Assembly: GCA_020439605.1 (NCBI GenBank)
Contig: JAGQSI010000126.1
Span: 1-5,773, forward strand
Source: Acidimicrobiales bacterium
GTDB taxonomy: Bacteria > Actinomycetota > Acidimicrobiia > Acidimicrobiales > Iamiaceae
Direction of reading: 5' to 3'
DNA: 5,773 nucleotides
This document shows, piece by piece, positions 1 to 5,771 of this stretch. Below the pieces are notes generated by a model. That model had not been told where the DNA came from. It worked only from the letters and a program-made list of their open reading frames with translations, and ran no database searches. The position numbers and the translations under genes were made by a program. The stretch's first letter is position 1, and each line of letters opens with the position of its first letter.

Positions 1-962
1 TGAGCCGTTGCTGCATCTACACCTGTGATGGCAGGTGCAGTGGTTTCCGCCTCTTGAGTGTTGTCATTTTCTGTCGAGTTGGTCCCGCCCATGCCAGGAA
101 ACCCGCCGCCACCGGGAAATCCGCCGCGTCCTGGAAATGTGTTGTTGCTTGAGGAACTCGATAAGGAGACGGCCGCGCTCTGTCCGGCTTTGACCTTCGT
201 GACATCGGAATCATCAAGGCCGAGCTCGACGGTGAATCTCCCGGCTGAAACCAGCATTATCTGGACGCTTGAAGCCGATGATGTGTCTGCCTGAGAGCTG
301 GTGCCCGGCTGAGCGGAGCTACCAGAACCAACCGTTGGTCCACTTTGGCCAGAACCGCTTCCCGTGCCGGTCATGGTGGTGGCGCCGGTGCCGCTACCAG
401 CAAGTTCCTCTCCCACGGTGAGATCCACTGTTGCGACGGTGGCGTCGAAGGAGGCCACGAGTTGCGTTCCAGCGAGGTCTTCTTGGGCTTCGGTCAGGCG
501 GTCGCGTGCCATGTCGAGAGCGCTTGCATCGGCTGCGATTCGGGTTTCGGACGCTCCGGAATCCTCATCATCGCTCAGTGTGGCTTCTGCCTCGGCTACT
601 GCGGTTTCTGCTTCAGATACCGCTGCTTCGAGTTCGGGTGAGTCCAGTTCGGCCAGCACGGTTCCGGTAGTCACCGCCTGTCCCGCTGTGACATGAACCG
701 CTGTGACTGTGCCTGCCGCTGAGAAGGCGAGTTCCTCGGTCTGCTCGTAGGCGAGGGTGCCTTCGCCAGAGACGGTCTGGCTCACATTGGCGAGTGAGGC
801 CTCGACCACCTGTTCTGTGCTGCTTGTGGCATTGTTCGTGGCGGTGTTGTTTGAGTCCCCTCGAACAAACCACCAGACGGACAGGACTGCAACGGCTATC
901 ACCGGCATGACTACCCATGGTTTGGTGGCAAGGCGCATGGTGGGGCGCATGGTGGGAGCCAT
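1..962 (-). CDS. Membrane fusion (HlyD/MacA-type) efflux adaptor protein, 3' end beyond window
   Basis: This frame is open from an ATG at 962 to the window edge, giving the first 320 residues; the C-terminus is missing. Residues 16-33 form one membrane anchor (PWVVMPVIAVAVLSVWWFV) with a basic N-terminus. Residues 66-107 resemble the first half of a lipoyl-like domain (GEGTLAY, then GTVTAVHVTAGQAVTTGTVL). Residues 108-166 are a short Ala/Glu-rich alpha-hairpin, and 168-187 return as the second lipoyl half (LVASFDATVATVDLTVGEEL, close to the usual VAPFDGTV motif). A Gly/Ser/Thr-rich insert (188-232) precedes a beta-barrel segment (233-267), which is interrupted by three FPGxGG repeats (276-293). 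Family knowledge: such adaptors link inner-membrane transporters, usually MacB-type ABC permeases, to the cell exterior. The gene starts on the stop of the DUF5666 gene with a good Shine-Dalgarno, which favours 962 over the in-frame ATGs at 950 and 938. The substrate cannot be inferred. Confidence 0.88.
   Translation of the reverse strand, partial: MAPTMRPTMRLATKPWVVMPVIAVAVLSVWWFVRGDSNNTATNNATSSTEQVVEASLANVSQTVSGEGTLAYEQTEELAFSAAGTVTAVHVTAGQAVTTGTVLAELDSPELEAAVSEAETAVAEAEATLSDDEDSGASETRIAADASALDMARDRLTEAQEDLAGTQLVASFDATVATVDLTVGEELAGSGTGATTMTGTGSGSGQSGPTVGSGSSAQPGTSSQADTSSASSVQIMLVSAGRFTVELGLDDSDVTKVKAGQSAAVSLSSSSSNNTFPGRGGFPGGGGFPGMGGTNSTENDNTQEAETTAPAITGVDAATA
933..956. repeat. Perfect 12-base tandem duplication at the adaptor start
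   Basis: GCGCATGGTGGG occurs twice back to back (933-944 and 945-956). On the coding strand it reads CCCACCATGCGC twice and encodes a duplicated P-T-M-R, so the protein begins MAPTMRPTMRL. Each copy adds an in-frame ATG just after the true start. It looks like a replication-slippage product. Confidence 0.85.
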
Positions 963-1966
963 CAGTTCTCCGTTTCGGTTTGTTCAGAGGTCTCCGCGGT
1001 GCCCGCATCGGTCGTAGCGCCACCTGAATCTCGGGTAGCCGCGGATGGGCCACCGGGTGCCATAGTTGGCGAACCGGGACCCATCGAGATATCGCCGATC
1101 ACGATTCGCGTTGCTTGGATCTGGTTGTCCTTGGACTCACCCATAGCTCTGATGGTGTCTCCGACTTTGATGTCGGAGACCGAACGGGTTTCGGTGATTC
1201 GCACGGTGAGATCGTCAGGGAGATTTACGACGACCGTCTCATCATCACCGGTTTTGATGGTCAAGGTCGACGACTCGAGCGAGACGATCTCGCCAGAGGT
1301 CATGTCCATGGCGTCGTTGGGACGTTGTCCCTGCGTTGGCTGCTCTGTGGTGTCGTCGGGATTTGATCCTTGCGGTGGAGTGGCATCATCGCTTGGCGGC
1401 GCTGCGCCATCGGTTGGGGGCTCGAATCCCTCTGGCGGCGCTTCACCGCTACGCGGCCCACCGGCTCCGCCTCCACCGAAACCGGTGTCGCCAACAGTTA
1501 CGGAGCGAGCTGTCACAGTGTTGTCGGATTGTTCGCCCCTAACCATGACGTTGTCTCCAACGGCTAGATCTGCGACGGTGCCTTCCACAGTTTCTGAAAC
1601 CTCGGTTTCATCTGATGTGAGGATTGTGCTTGTGCTGGTTGATCCTTCAGCGTCGGTGCTCTCGACGGTCAAAGTGGTGCCGTCCACGTTGGTTACTTCG
1701 CCAAATGCACCAGAGCCAAAGCCATTGTTGGGGCCGGCGGTGTTCTGGCCAGACTGCGCAGAGCTTGTGGTTACGACTTGGTTCGCGTTTGCGGCAACCG
1801 CATCTGATTCATTGCCTGATCGGCCCATGAACGAGATGGCGCCAATGAGCAGTGCGGCGGTGATCACCGACGCAATCACCCAGGATTTCCATGCCGGTCG
1901 GGTTGGCTTGTGTGCAGGGGTGTCGGTGTCGATAGGTGGGGTGGAAATGGGGTCAGATGTAGTCAT
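962..1966 (-). CDS. Membrane-anchored protein with two DUF5666-like domains
   Basis: This 334-residue protein has a Pro/Thr-rich N-terminal region (1-27), one membrane helix at 28-47 (SWVIASVITAALLIGAISF) and an exported remainder. Two related beta domains follow. The first (about 86-160) starts GAFGEVTNVDGTTLTVES and ends DNTVTARSVTVGD; the second (about 224-292) starts SGEIVSLESSTLTIKTGDD and ends DNQIQATRIVIGD. Both have the DUF5666 pattern: G-x-V/I at the start, a TLT strand, then L-x-VGD or I-x-VGD, and a final A-x-x-V-x-x-G-D. A Gly/Pro/Asp-rich linker (162-218) joins them, and a disordered Gly/Thr/Glu tail ends the chain. DUF5666 has no firmly established biochemical role. Coupling to the adaptor gene suggests it serves the same envelope or efflux system, perhaps as an OB-fold-like accessory. 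No Shine-Dalgarno is visible before the ATG at 1966; an upstream in-frame start is not evident. Confidence 0.85.
   Translation of the reverse strand: MTTSDPISTPPIDTDTPAHKPTRPAWKSWVIASVITAALLIGAISFMGRSGNESDAVAANANQVVTTSSAQSGQNTAGPNNGFGSGAFGEVTNVDGTTLTVESTDAEGSTSTSTILTSDETEVSETVEGTVADLAVGDNVMVRGEQSDNTVTARSVTVGDTGFGGGGAGGPRSGEAPPEGFEPPTDGAAPPSDDATPPQGSNPDDTTEQPTQGQRPNDAMDMTSGEIVSLESSTLTIKTGDDETVVVNLPDDLTVRITETRSVSDIKVGDTIRAMGESKDNQIQATRIVIGDISMGPGSPTMAPGGPSAATRDSGGATTDAGTAETSEQTETEN
968..971 (-). promoter_or_regulatory. Shine-Dalgarno of the adaptor gene inside the DUF5666 gene
   Basis: On the minus strand the sequence reads GGAG, then AACTG, then ATG, a 5-base spacing. The stop TGA (964-962) and the start ATG (962-960) share one base as TGATG. 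This supports translational coupling and fixes the adaptor start at 962. Confidence 0.75.
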
Positions 1967-2001
1967 GTTGGGCTACGTGCAAGTGCGAAGAAGGGGAGTG
2001 C

Positions 2002-2021
2002 TCAGCCGAAGATGTGGCTGA
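2002..2021 (-). promoter_or_regulatory. Small hairpin upstream of the DUF5666 gene
   Basis: TCAGCC (2002-2007) and GGCTGA (2016-2021) form a perfect 6-base stem with an 8-base loop, 36 to 55 bases before the ATG at 1966. It would lie in the mRNA leader if transcription starts further upstream. There is no T tract, so it is not a classic terminator. It could be chance. Confidence 0.3.
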
Positions 2022-2051
2022 ATCGCTGACTCTGTGGAAGTTCACGATTGG

Positions 2052-2057
2052 AACGTA
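2052..2057 (-). promoter_or_regulatory. Possible -10 element for the leftward operon
   Basis: The minus strand reads TACGTT, matching the TAnnnT core of an actinobacterial -10 box. No recognisable -35 lies at the usual distance. If used, transcription would begin near 2045 with a leader of about 80 bases. This is a weak call from pattern alone. Confidence 0.25.
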
Positions 2058-2081
2058 AAGGACCCGATTTCAGACTTGGTA

Positions 2082-2111
2082 GGAGTTGTCTTGGAGTTTT
2101 CTGACAACTCC
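2082..2111. promoter_or_regulatory. Cluster of three 9-mers in a divergent intergenic region, candidate operator
   Basis: GGAGTTGTC (2082-2090) is followed by GGAGTTTTC (2093-2101), a direct repeat with one mismatch and an 11-base period, about one helical turn. GACAACTCC (2103-2111) is the exact reverse complement of the first copy. The 9-base inverted arms are 12 bases apart. The cluster lies between the divergent genes starting at 1966 and 2183, as expected for a regulator site. An RNA hairpin is the alternative, but no T tract follows on either strand, so a terminator is unlikely. Confidence 0.5.
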
Positions 2112-2182
2112 GAGCGCGTCGCGCAAGGGGCAAATGGCCGGCTCGTAGCTCGGCGTGGCAACGTAGCTAGCCTAAGGCGATC

Positions 2183-3409
2183 ATGCACTGGTGGAATTCG
2201 ACGCTCGCTGAAATGAGCGGTGGAAAGTGGTGGCGAGCTGCACTAATTCTGACCGTGGCGCATATAGCGCCAGCGATGGTCCTGGTCGGTTTGTGGGTTG
2301 TGGGGTTCTTGTCGATCTTCGACAGCGCACGCTGGGTTCTCTCAACCCTGGCGGTCGTCTTTGCCCTCGCTAGCTTGATCGGGCTGTTTGCGCGCTTCGG
2401 CTTCTGGGGCACCCCAAGCACGTTTGGCCAATCTGGTGGCGAGGACCTCGAGGCAACCTTTCCCCGCTGGATTGGCTTTGGTCTCGGTTGGTTGCGGTGG
2501 CTTTTGCAGATTGTTGCCGCGATGGCCTTGTTTGCATCGACACTGTTGATCGTGGGCAACGCCCGGTGGTGGCATTTCGCCGGCACCCCAGAACTCGATT
2601 CGCTTCGCGCTCGGGCCGCCAAAATGCCCATCCCGAGCGACTGGCACCTTGTAGCTACCGACGCCTCGGGGACCGGGTTTCCCCGGTTCATGGAATGGTC
2701 CGCCGGTCCAGAGCCCGAAGGCTTTGTCGAGAAGACCTTCAATGTGCCCGAGTCGTTTGGTTTCAGTGACCTGAAGGCATGGATCTCTGGTTCGCAGTGG
2801 GCCAACCGGTCGGGCGGCGCCTCGTTCGGTGCGATCCAGCGAAATCGTTGCGACATCGGTTCTTCGAGTTGTAGAGCACACCTGATTCCACCTGCAGGCA
2901 AAGAACCGGAGTTCTTCATCCGTGCCAGGTTCGACGAGTCGTCATATCGAGGTGAGGAAAATGAGGTCCGGGTGCGCCTTACCTATAAACAACATGCTCC
3001 ACCCACCTTCAGCGTTTCCGATTCTACGGTCGCTCGGGCACAACGGCTCCCTGTCCCTGCTGGTTGGACCCGCTACGACCTGCTCGAAAGTCGAACGATC
3101 AACGGCGAATCAATCACCCAGTTCTTCGAGGTTCCAGACGATTTCGACAGAGTGGATCTCGAAGCGTGGTTAAGTGGACCTGCATGGACACAGGGCGCCG
3201 ATCCTTTCGGCGCACTTGTGCTCGACGACGAGCCATGTCGAGAGGTGGACTCCGGATCTGAGTTCCCCCGTTGGCTCTGCTCGGCGATCGTCGAGGGAAC
3301 CCAACGCGACCCGCTTAGTGGATCCAAATGGAATGGACCGGTCGAATCGATATGGGTATCGCTGGATCCCGATCACAGCGTGCTACTCAATCTCTCACGC
3401 AACGGTTGA
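2183..3409 (+). CDS. Unknown membrane protein with two copies of an exported Trp/Cys domain
   Basis: I do not recognise this 408-residue protein. Three hydrophobic segments are visible at about 20-45, 51-70 and 97-125, followed by a long soluble part. That part holds two copies of one domain, about 149-269 and 290-396. Shared positions include P-x-P then W (149-154 and 290-295), F-x-V-P-x-x-F (186-192 and 315-321), D-L-x-A-W-x-S-G-x-x-W (196-206 and 325-335), F-G-A (215-217 and 342-344), and a Cys pair followed by one residue and Ala (C223/C230 and C352/C366). With the Lys/Arg-bearing N-terminus inside, three helices would put both domains outside the cytoplasm, where each Cys pair could form a disulfide. 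AAGG five bases before the ATG at 2183 supports this start; the ATG at 2213 is a shorter alternative that keeps all helices. The gene is divergent from the DUF5666 operon and convergent with the next gene. Confidence 0.85.
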   Translation: MHWWNSTLAEMSGGKWWRAALILTVAHIAPAMVLVGLWVVGFLSIFDSARWVLSTLAVVFALASLIGLFARFGFWGTPSTFGQSGGEDLEATFPRWIGFGLGWLRWLLQIVAAMALFASTLLIVGNARWWHFAGTPELDSLRARAAKMPIPSDWHLVATDASGTGFPRFMEWSAGPEPEGFVEKTFNVPESFGFSDLKAWISGSQWANRSGGASFGAIQRNRCDIGSSSCRAHLIPPAGKEPEFFIRARFDESSYRGEENEVRVRLTYKQHAPPTFSVSDSTVARAQRLPVPAGWTRYDLLESRTINGESITQFFEVPDDFDRVDLEAWLSGPAWTQGADPFGALVLDDEPCREVDSGSEFPRWLCSAIVEGTQRDPLSGSKWNGPVESIWVSLDPDHSVLLNLSRNG

Positions 3410-3453
3410 CTTCGCCAGCGCGTAGCGGCGGCGCAGCCTGGTTGACCTCCTCC
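3410..3453. other. Convergent intergenic gap without a clear terminator
   Basis: Forty-four bases separate two facing stop codons. The stretch is GC-rich with only weak 4-base pairings (such as GCGC at 3418-3421 and 3431-3434) and no T tract on either strand. A 7-base direct repeat, GGTTGAC, occurs at 3404-3410 and 3440-3446. A GGAGGAGG directly after the leftward stop looks like a ribosome site but has no start codon behind it. Confidence 0.4.
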
Positions 3454-4038
3454 TCAGAACGGTGATGGCGAAGAGGGGCCCGGCGGGGTACTCGATGATC
3501 CGAAGCCGGGTGATGAAGGTGGCTCGAAACTGAGCGGTTGCGAAGGTGGATATGAGGGCGGCACCTCGAGCGGTGGACCTGGGTCCGCAGACGGTTCCCA
3601 CATGAGCGGCGCACTACTGGGAAGTGGAGGCGGGGGAGAGAAGAGGGCCAGTACTGCACCTGCGGTCATGGCAACTGAACCCAAAAGTGTGATCCAGAGC
3701 CCAAAACCAATTGAGGCGCTTGTCTCTAGAAGTTCGTTGTCGCCCTTGATAGTGGAGGTGTCGAAGATGCCAAAGGTTGCGATGGACAGGTTGATCAACC
3801 CGATAATCACGGCGGTGATGGCCACTGAGCGCTCTAGCCCCGGCCTCCATTTCAGAATTAGCAAGAACGTAGTTACCACGCCAAGAAACAGTGTGATTAC
3901 CCCGTAACCGTCGATCCCGCTGTTGGTGTCTGTGGCAGCGCCGGAATTGATGGTGGCCCACGGCAACAGCGAGCCAGCTGCCACCGCCGGTGTCCCAATA
4001 ATGAGTAGCCACTTCCAGCCCATATCGTTCCCGCTCAT
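3454..4038 (-). CDS. Four-helix membrane protein with a Pro/Ser-rich C-terminal tail
   Basis: This 194-residue protein has four predicted membrane helices at about 10-29, 44-62, 72-91 and 110-132. Helix 1 ends in the S-L-L-P-W pattern seen in many small actinobacterial membrane proteins. It is followed by a loop of small and polar residues and the IDGYGVI entry to helix 2. The short loop after helix 2 (KWRPGLER) is basic, so it and both termini are probably cytoplasmic. The tail, residues 134-194, is almost only Pro, Ser, Gly and a few aromatics (SPPPPLPSS, then repeated PPS/PSSP motifs) and is probably disordered, perhaps a docking segment. No catalytic motif is visible and I assign no function. 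The start at 4038 lacks a Shine-Dalgarno but has a -10 box placed for a leaderless mRNA. The gene is divergent from the glycosidase-like gene. Confidence 0.82.
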   Translation of the reverse strand: MSGNDMGWKWLLIIGTPAVAAGSLLPWATINSGAATDTNSGIDGYGVITLFLGVVTTFLLILKWRPGLERSVAITAVIIGLINLSIATFGIFDTSTIKGDNELLETSASIGFGLWITLLGSVAMTAGAVLALFSPPPPLPSSAPLMWEPSADPGPPLEVPPSYPPSQPLSFEPPSSPGFGSSSTPPGPSSPSPF

Positions 4039-4044
4039 TTTTTC

Positions 4045-4050
4045 AACATA
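4045..4050 (-). promoter_or_regulatory. -10 element for a leaderless transcript of the four-helix protein gene
   Basis: The minus strand reads TATGTT, then GAAAAA, then ATG. With the hexamer at -12 to -7, the expected first transcribed base is the A of the ATG at 4038. No Shine-Dalgarno precedes the start, which agrees with leaderless translation, a common mode in actinobacteria. No good -35 is visible at about 4068-4073. Confidence 0.5.
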
Positions 4051-4157
4051 GCCTCGAAAAGCGAACGAGTTGGGGCAAATGCCAAAGTGTGGATGAACGC
4101 CGATGCTCGTCGCCTCGTTTGTTGTCCATCAGAAACCTGTTGAACCAGTGAAGAAAC

Positions 4158-4163
4158 AAGGGA
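4158..4163 (+). promoter_or_regulatory. Shine-Dalgarno deciding the start of the glycosidase-like gene
   Basis: AAGGGA lies two bases before the ATG at 4166, slightly close but the best site available. The upstream in-frame ATG at 4103 has only GGA about nine bases before it, and would put 21 extra residues, including several charged ones, before the signal peptide. Confidence 0.45.
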
Positions 4164-4165
4164 CC

Positions 4166-5764
4166 ATGTCTCGACCCAAATGCGTGCGAAGCGGACCATC
4201 TCGTCTCATGTGGTTGGGATTTGCTCTGTTGGGTTGTGCATCGGTGGCGGCTGGCGTGGTTCAGCTCGTAGGGGTCAGGGCTGGCACTGCCCAAAGCGAC
4301 ACAGCCAGGGCGTCCGCGACTTCACAGATCGTCACGTTGGAACCCAAGTGGGATGACCACTCGACGCTTCACAACCCGGGAATGGGTTGGATGATCTACG
4401 CAGAGGAATTCGGCGGTCCTCTTGCTGATAGCGATGAGTTCTGGTCAACCGTGGACCCTTATGTGCAAGAGGCATCGGTCCTCTATTTGCGGGTGCCGTG
4501 GTCTCGTTTGGAACCTTCCGAAGGCCACTACGCGTGGAATGAGGACAAGAACTACCAGCGGCTGGTGGCAGGTGCGCGATCACGAGGTCTCCGCTTGGCT
4601 TTTCGTGTTTTTGTGGACAGCCAGGACACTCACCAGCAGGCCACTCCGCAGTTCGTGTTCGACGCTGGAGCGGAAGGCTACGCCACTGCGAGCAACTCCG
4701 ATCTACTCACCCCTGTCGTGGATGACCCGGTCTTTCGCGAGAAGTTCGAGAGCTTCCTTGTTGCGTTCGGTGCCGAGTACGACGACCCCTCGACGGTTGA
4801 CTTCGTGGATATGAACACGATCGGTCATTGGGGTGAGATGCATTCCATCCGCGCCATGACCGCAGAGAAATGGACCGACACACTTCAATGGTTGGGCTCG
4901 CTGTATCGAAGTTCGTTCAAACGGGTGCTGCTGGCCATCAACATCAACCCCGACCCCTTCGGATACGAAGCCACCGATGAGCAGATCGCTGCGGGTGCGA
5001 TCATGCGTCGTGACAGTTTCGGCAGTACTCAGTGGTTTGCCCAGGAGCACAAGGACGCAATCGCAAAGCGATGGCCGTCGTCGTTGCTCGTGGCGGAGAA
5101 CTGTTACCAGAGCTTCACCACTCGTGAGCAAGCTTGCGACAGTTCCTTCAAGCCGATCCGAGCGATGCTGGAAAGGGTTGTGGATGATGCACTTCGATTG
5201 CGGGCCAACTACCTCGACCTTCGCCATCCCGAAGACGTAGTTACCTGGGTTCGTGACAACGATGATCTGGTGAAACGGTTTGCAACCCAAGGCGGCTATC
5301 GAATTGGCCCTGCCAGAGCATCAATCCCCGAGTCGATTGCCGAAGGGTCAGCGAAGTTGCGTGTGAGCTGGCGCAACACCGGGGTTGGCAGGCTTCCGAA
5401 TGACAATCCGCAGTGGGCCAACAAGTACAGGGTCAACTACGCATTGTTGGACCCCGAAAGTGGCGAAGTGGTGAGTCGCGTTGTCTCCTCGGTGGAACCG
5501 GGTGAATGGATTCGCGGCGAGAGCTATGTGGATAGGTTCGAGCTGTCATCGGCTGACATTGATCCGGGTCGCTATGAACTCGCAGTAGCGATCGTCGACT
5601 CCACCAATGATGATCTCCCTGCCATAGAGCTAGCAGTCGATTCTCCTGAGCGTGACCGCTGGGCTGTTCTTGGCGATATTCAGATCGGTGAGTCAGCGAA
5701 CGGAAACGGTCAGATGCTGGCGGTAGTGGGTGTGGTCGTGGTGGGATCGATTACAGATAGGTGA
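4166..5764 (+). CDS. Exported glycoside-hydrolase-like protein (DUF4874/DUF4832 type)
   Basis: From the ATG at 4166 this is a 532-residue protein; the frame also allows 4103 (553 residues). I prefer 4166 because AAGGGA lies just before it and it gives a normal export signal: basic residues 3-13, then a hydrophobic core 14-37. LLGC at 21-24 resembles a loose lipobox, so a lipoprotein is possible. The barrel domain begins with HNPGMGW (69-75), continues with LYLRVPWSRLEPSEGHYAW (106-124), and has DMNTIGHWGE (215-224), where E224 sits like the acid/base of clan GH-A enzymes. LLVAENCYQ (307-315) places E311 as a candidate nucleophile. Residues 378-508 form a beta-sandwich of DUF4832 type (WRNTGVGRLP, PGRYELAVAIVD, WAVLGDIQIG). 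The likely role is binding or hydrolysis of a glycan outside the cell; the substrate is unknown. A 24-residue tail (509-532) with a hydrophobic run extends past the domain. Confidence 0.82.
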   Translation: MSRPKCVRSGPSRLMWLGFALLGCASVAAGVVQLVGVRAGTAQSDTARASATSQIVTLEPKWDDHSTLHNPGMGWMIYAEEFGGPLADSDEFWSTVDPYVQEASVLYLRVPWSRLEPSEGHYAWNEDKNYQRLVAGARSRGLRLAFRVFVDSQDTHQQATPQFVFDAGAEGYATASNSDLLTPVVDDPVFREKFESFLVAFGAEYDDPSTVDFVDMNTIGHWGEMHSIRAMTAEKWTDTLQWLGSLYRSSFKRVLLAININPDPFGYEATDEQIAAGAIMRRDSFGSTQWFAQEHKDAIAKRWPSSLLVAENCYQSFTTREQACDSSFKPIRAMLERVVDDALRLRANYLDLRHPEDVVTWVRDNDDLVKRFATQGGYRIGPARASIPESIAEGSAKLRVSWRNTGVGRLPNDNPQWANKYRVNYALLDPESGEVVSRVVSSVEPGEWIRGESYVDRFELSSADIDPGRYELAVAIVDSTNDDLPAIELAVDSPERDRWAVLGDIQIGESANGNGQMLAVVGVVVVGSITDR

Positions 5765-5771
5765 GTCAGCG
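5681..5771. repeat. 18-base direct repeat around the 3' end of the glycosidase-like gene
   Basis: Positions 5681-5698 and 5754-5771 match at 17 of 18 bases (CAGAT, then C or A, then GGTGAGTCAGCG). The copies start 73 bases apart, which is not a multiple of three. The first therefore reads QIGESA in the gene's frame, while the second is read one base shifted and supplies the TGA stop at 5762. The bases just before each copy are also partly alike (GGCGATATT and GGATCGATTA). Confidence 0.8.

Noticed and set aside
613..1053. A 146-codon minus-strand frame across the adaptor start
   Set aside because: It is out of frame with both the adaptor and the DUF5666 protein, and reads as an Arg/His-rich shadow of them.
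999..2021. A 340-codon open frame on the plus strand
   Set aside because: It lies opposite the DUF5666 gene, and its product is a Ser/Val/Pro-rich string without domain-like features. The minus-strand reading has a membrane anchor, two recognisable repeats and operon coupling.
2034..2216. A 60-codon plus-strand frame in the divergent intergenic region
   Set aside because: It overlaps the start of the gene at 2183, has no ribosome site, and spans the candidate regulatory repeats.
2167..2919. A 250-codon open frame on the minus strand
   Set aside because: It overlaps the plus-strand membrane protein gene; its product is basic and low in hydrophobic pattern. The plus frame shows membrane helices and an internal domain repeat.
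3413..3446. A possible bidirectional terminator between the convergent genes
   Set aside because: The stems are only four bases long and there is no T tract on either strand.
4035..4049. A four-codon mini-ORF (ATG TTG AAA AAA TGA) whose stop overlaps the ATG of the four-helix gene
   Set aside because: It looks like a coupled leader peptide, but GAGG is only two bases before its ATG and the -10 box covers the same bases, so it would not be in a leaderless transcript. It is probably chance.
4068..4086. An imperfect palindrome (TTGGGGCA, then TGCCAA) in the second divergent region
   Set aside because: Only four consecutive base pairs match before a bulge, too weak to call an operator.
4703..5290. 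A 195-codon minus-strand frame within the glycosidase-like gene
   Set aside because: It is antisense to conserved motifs of the barrel domain and has no motif or ribosome site of its own.
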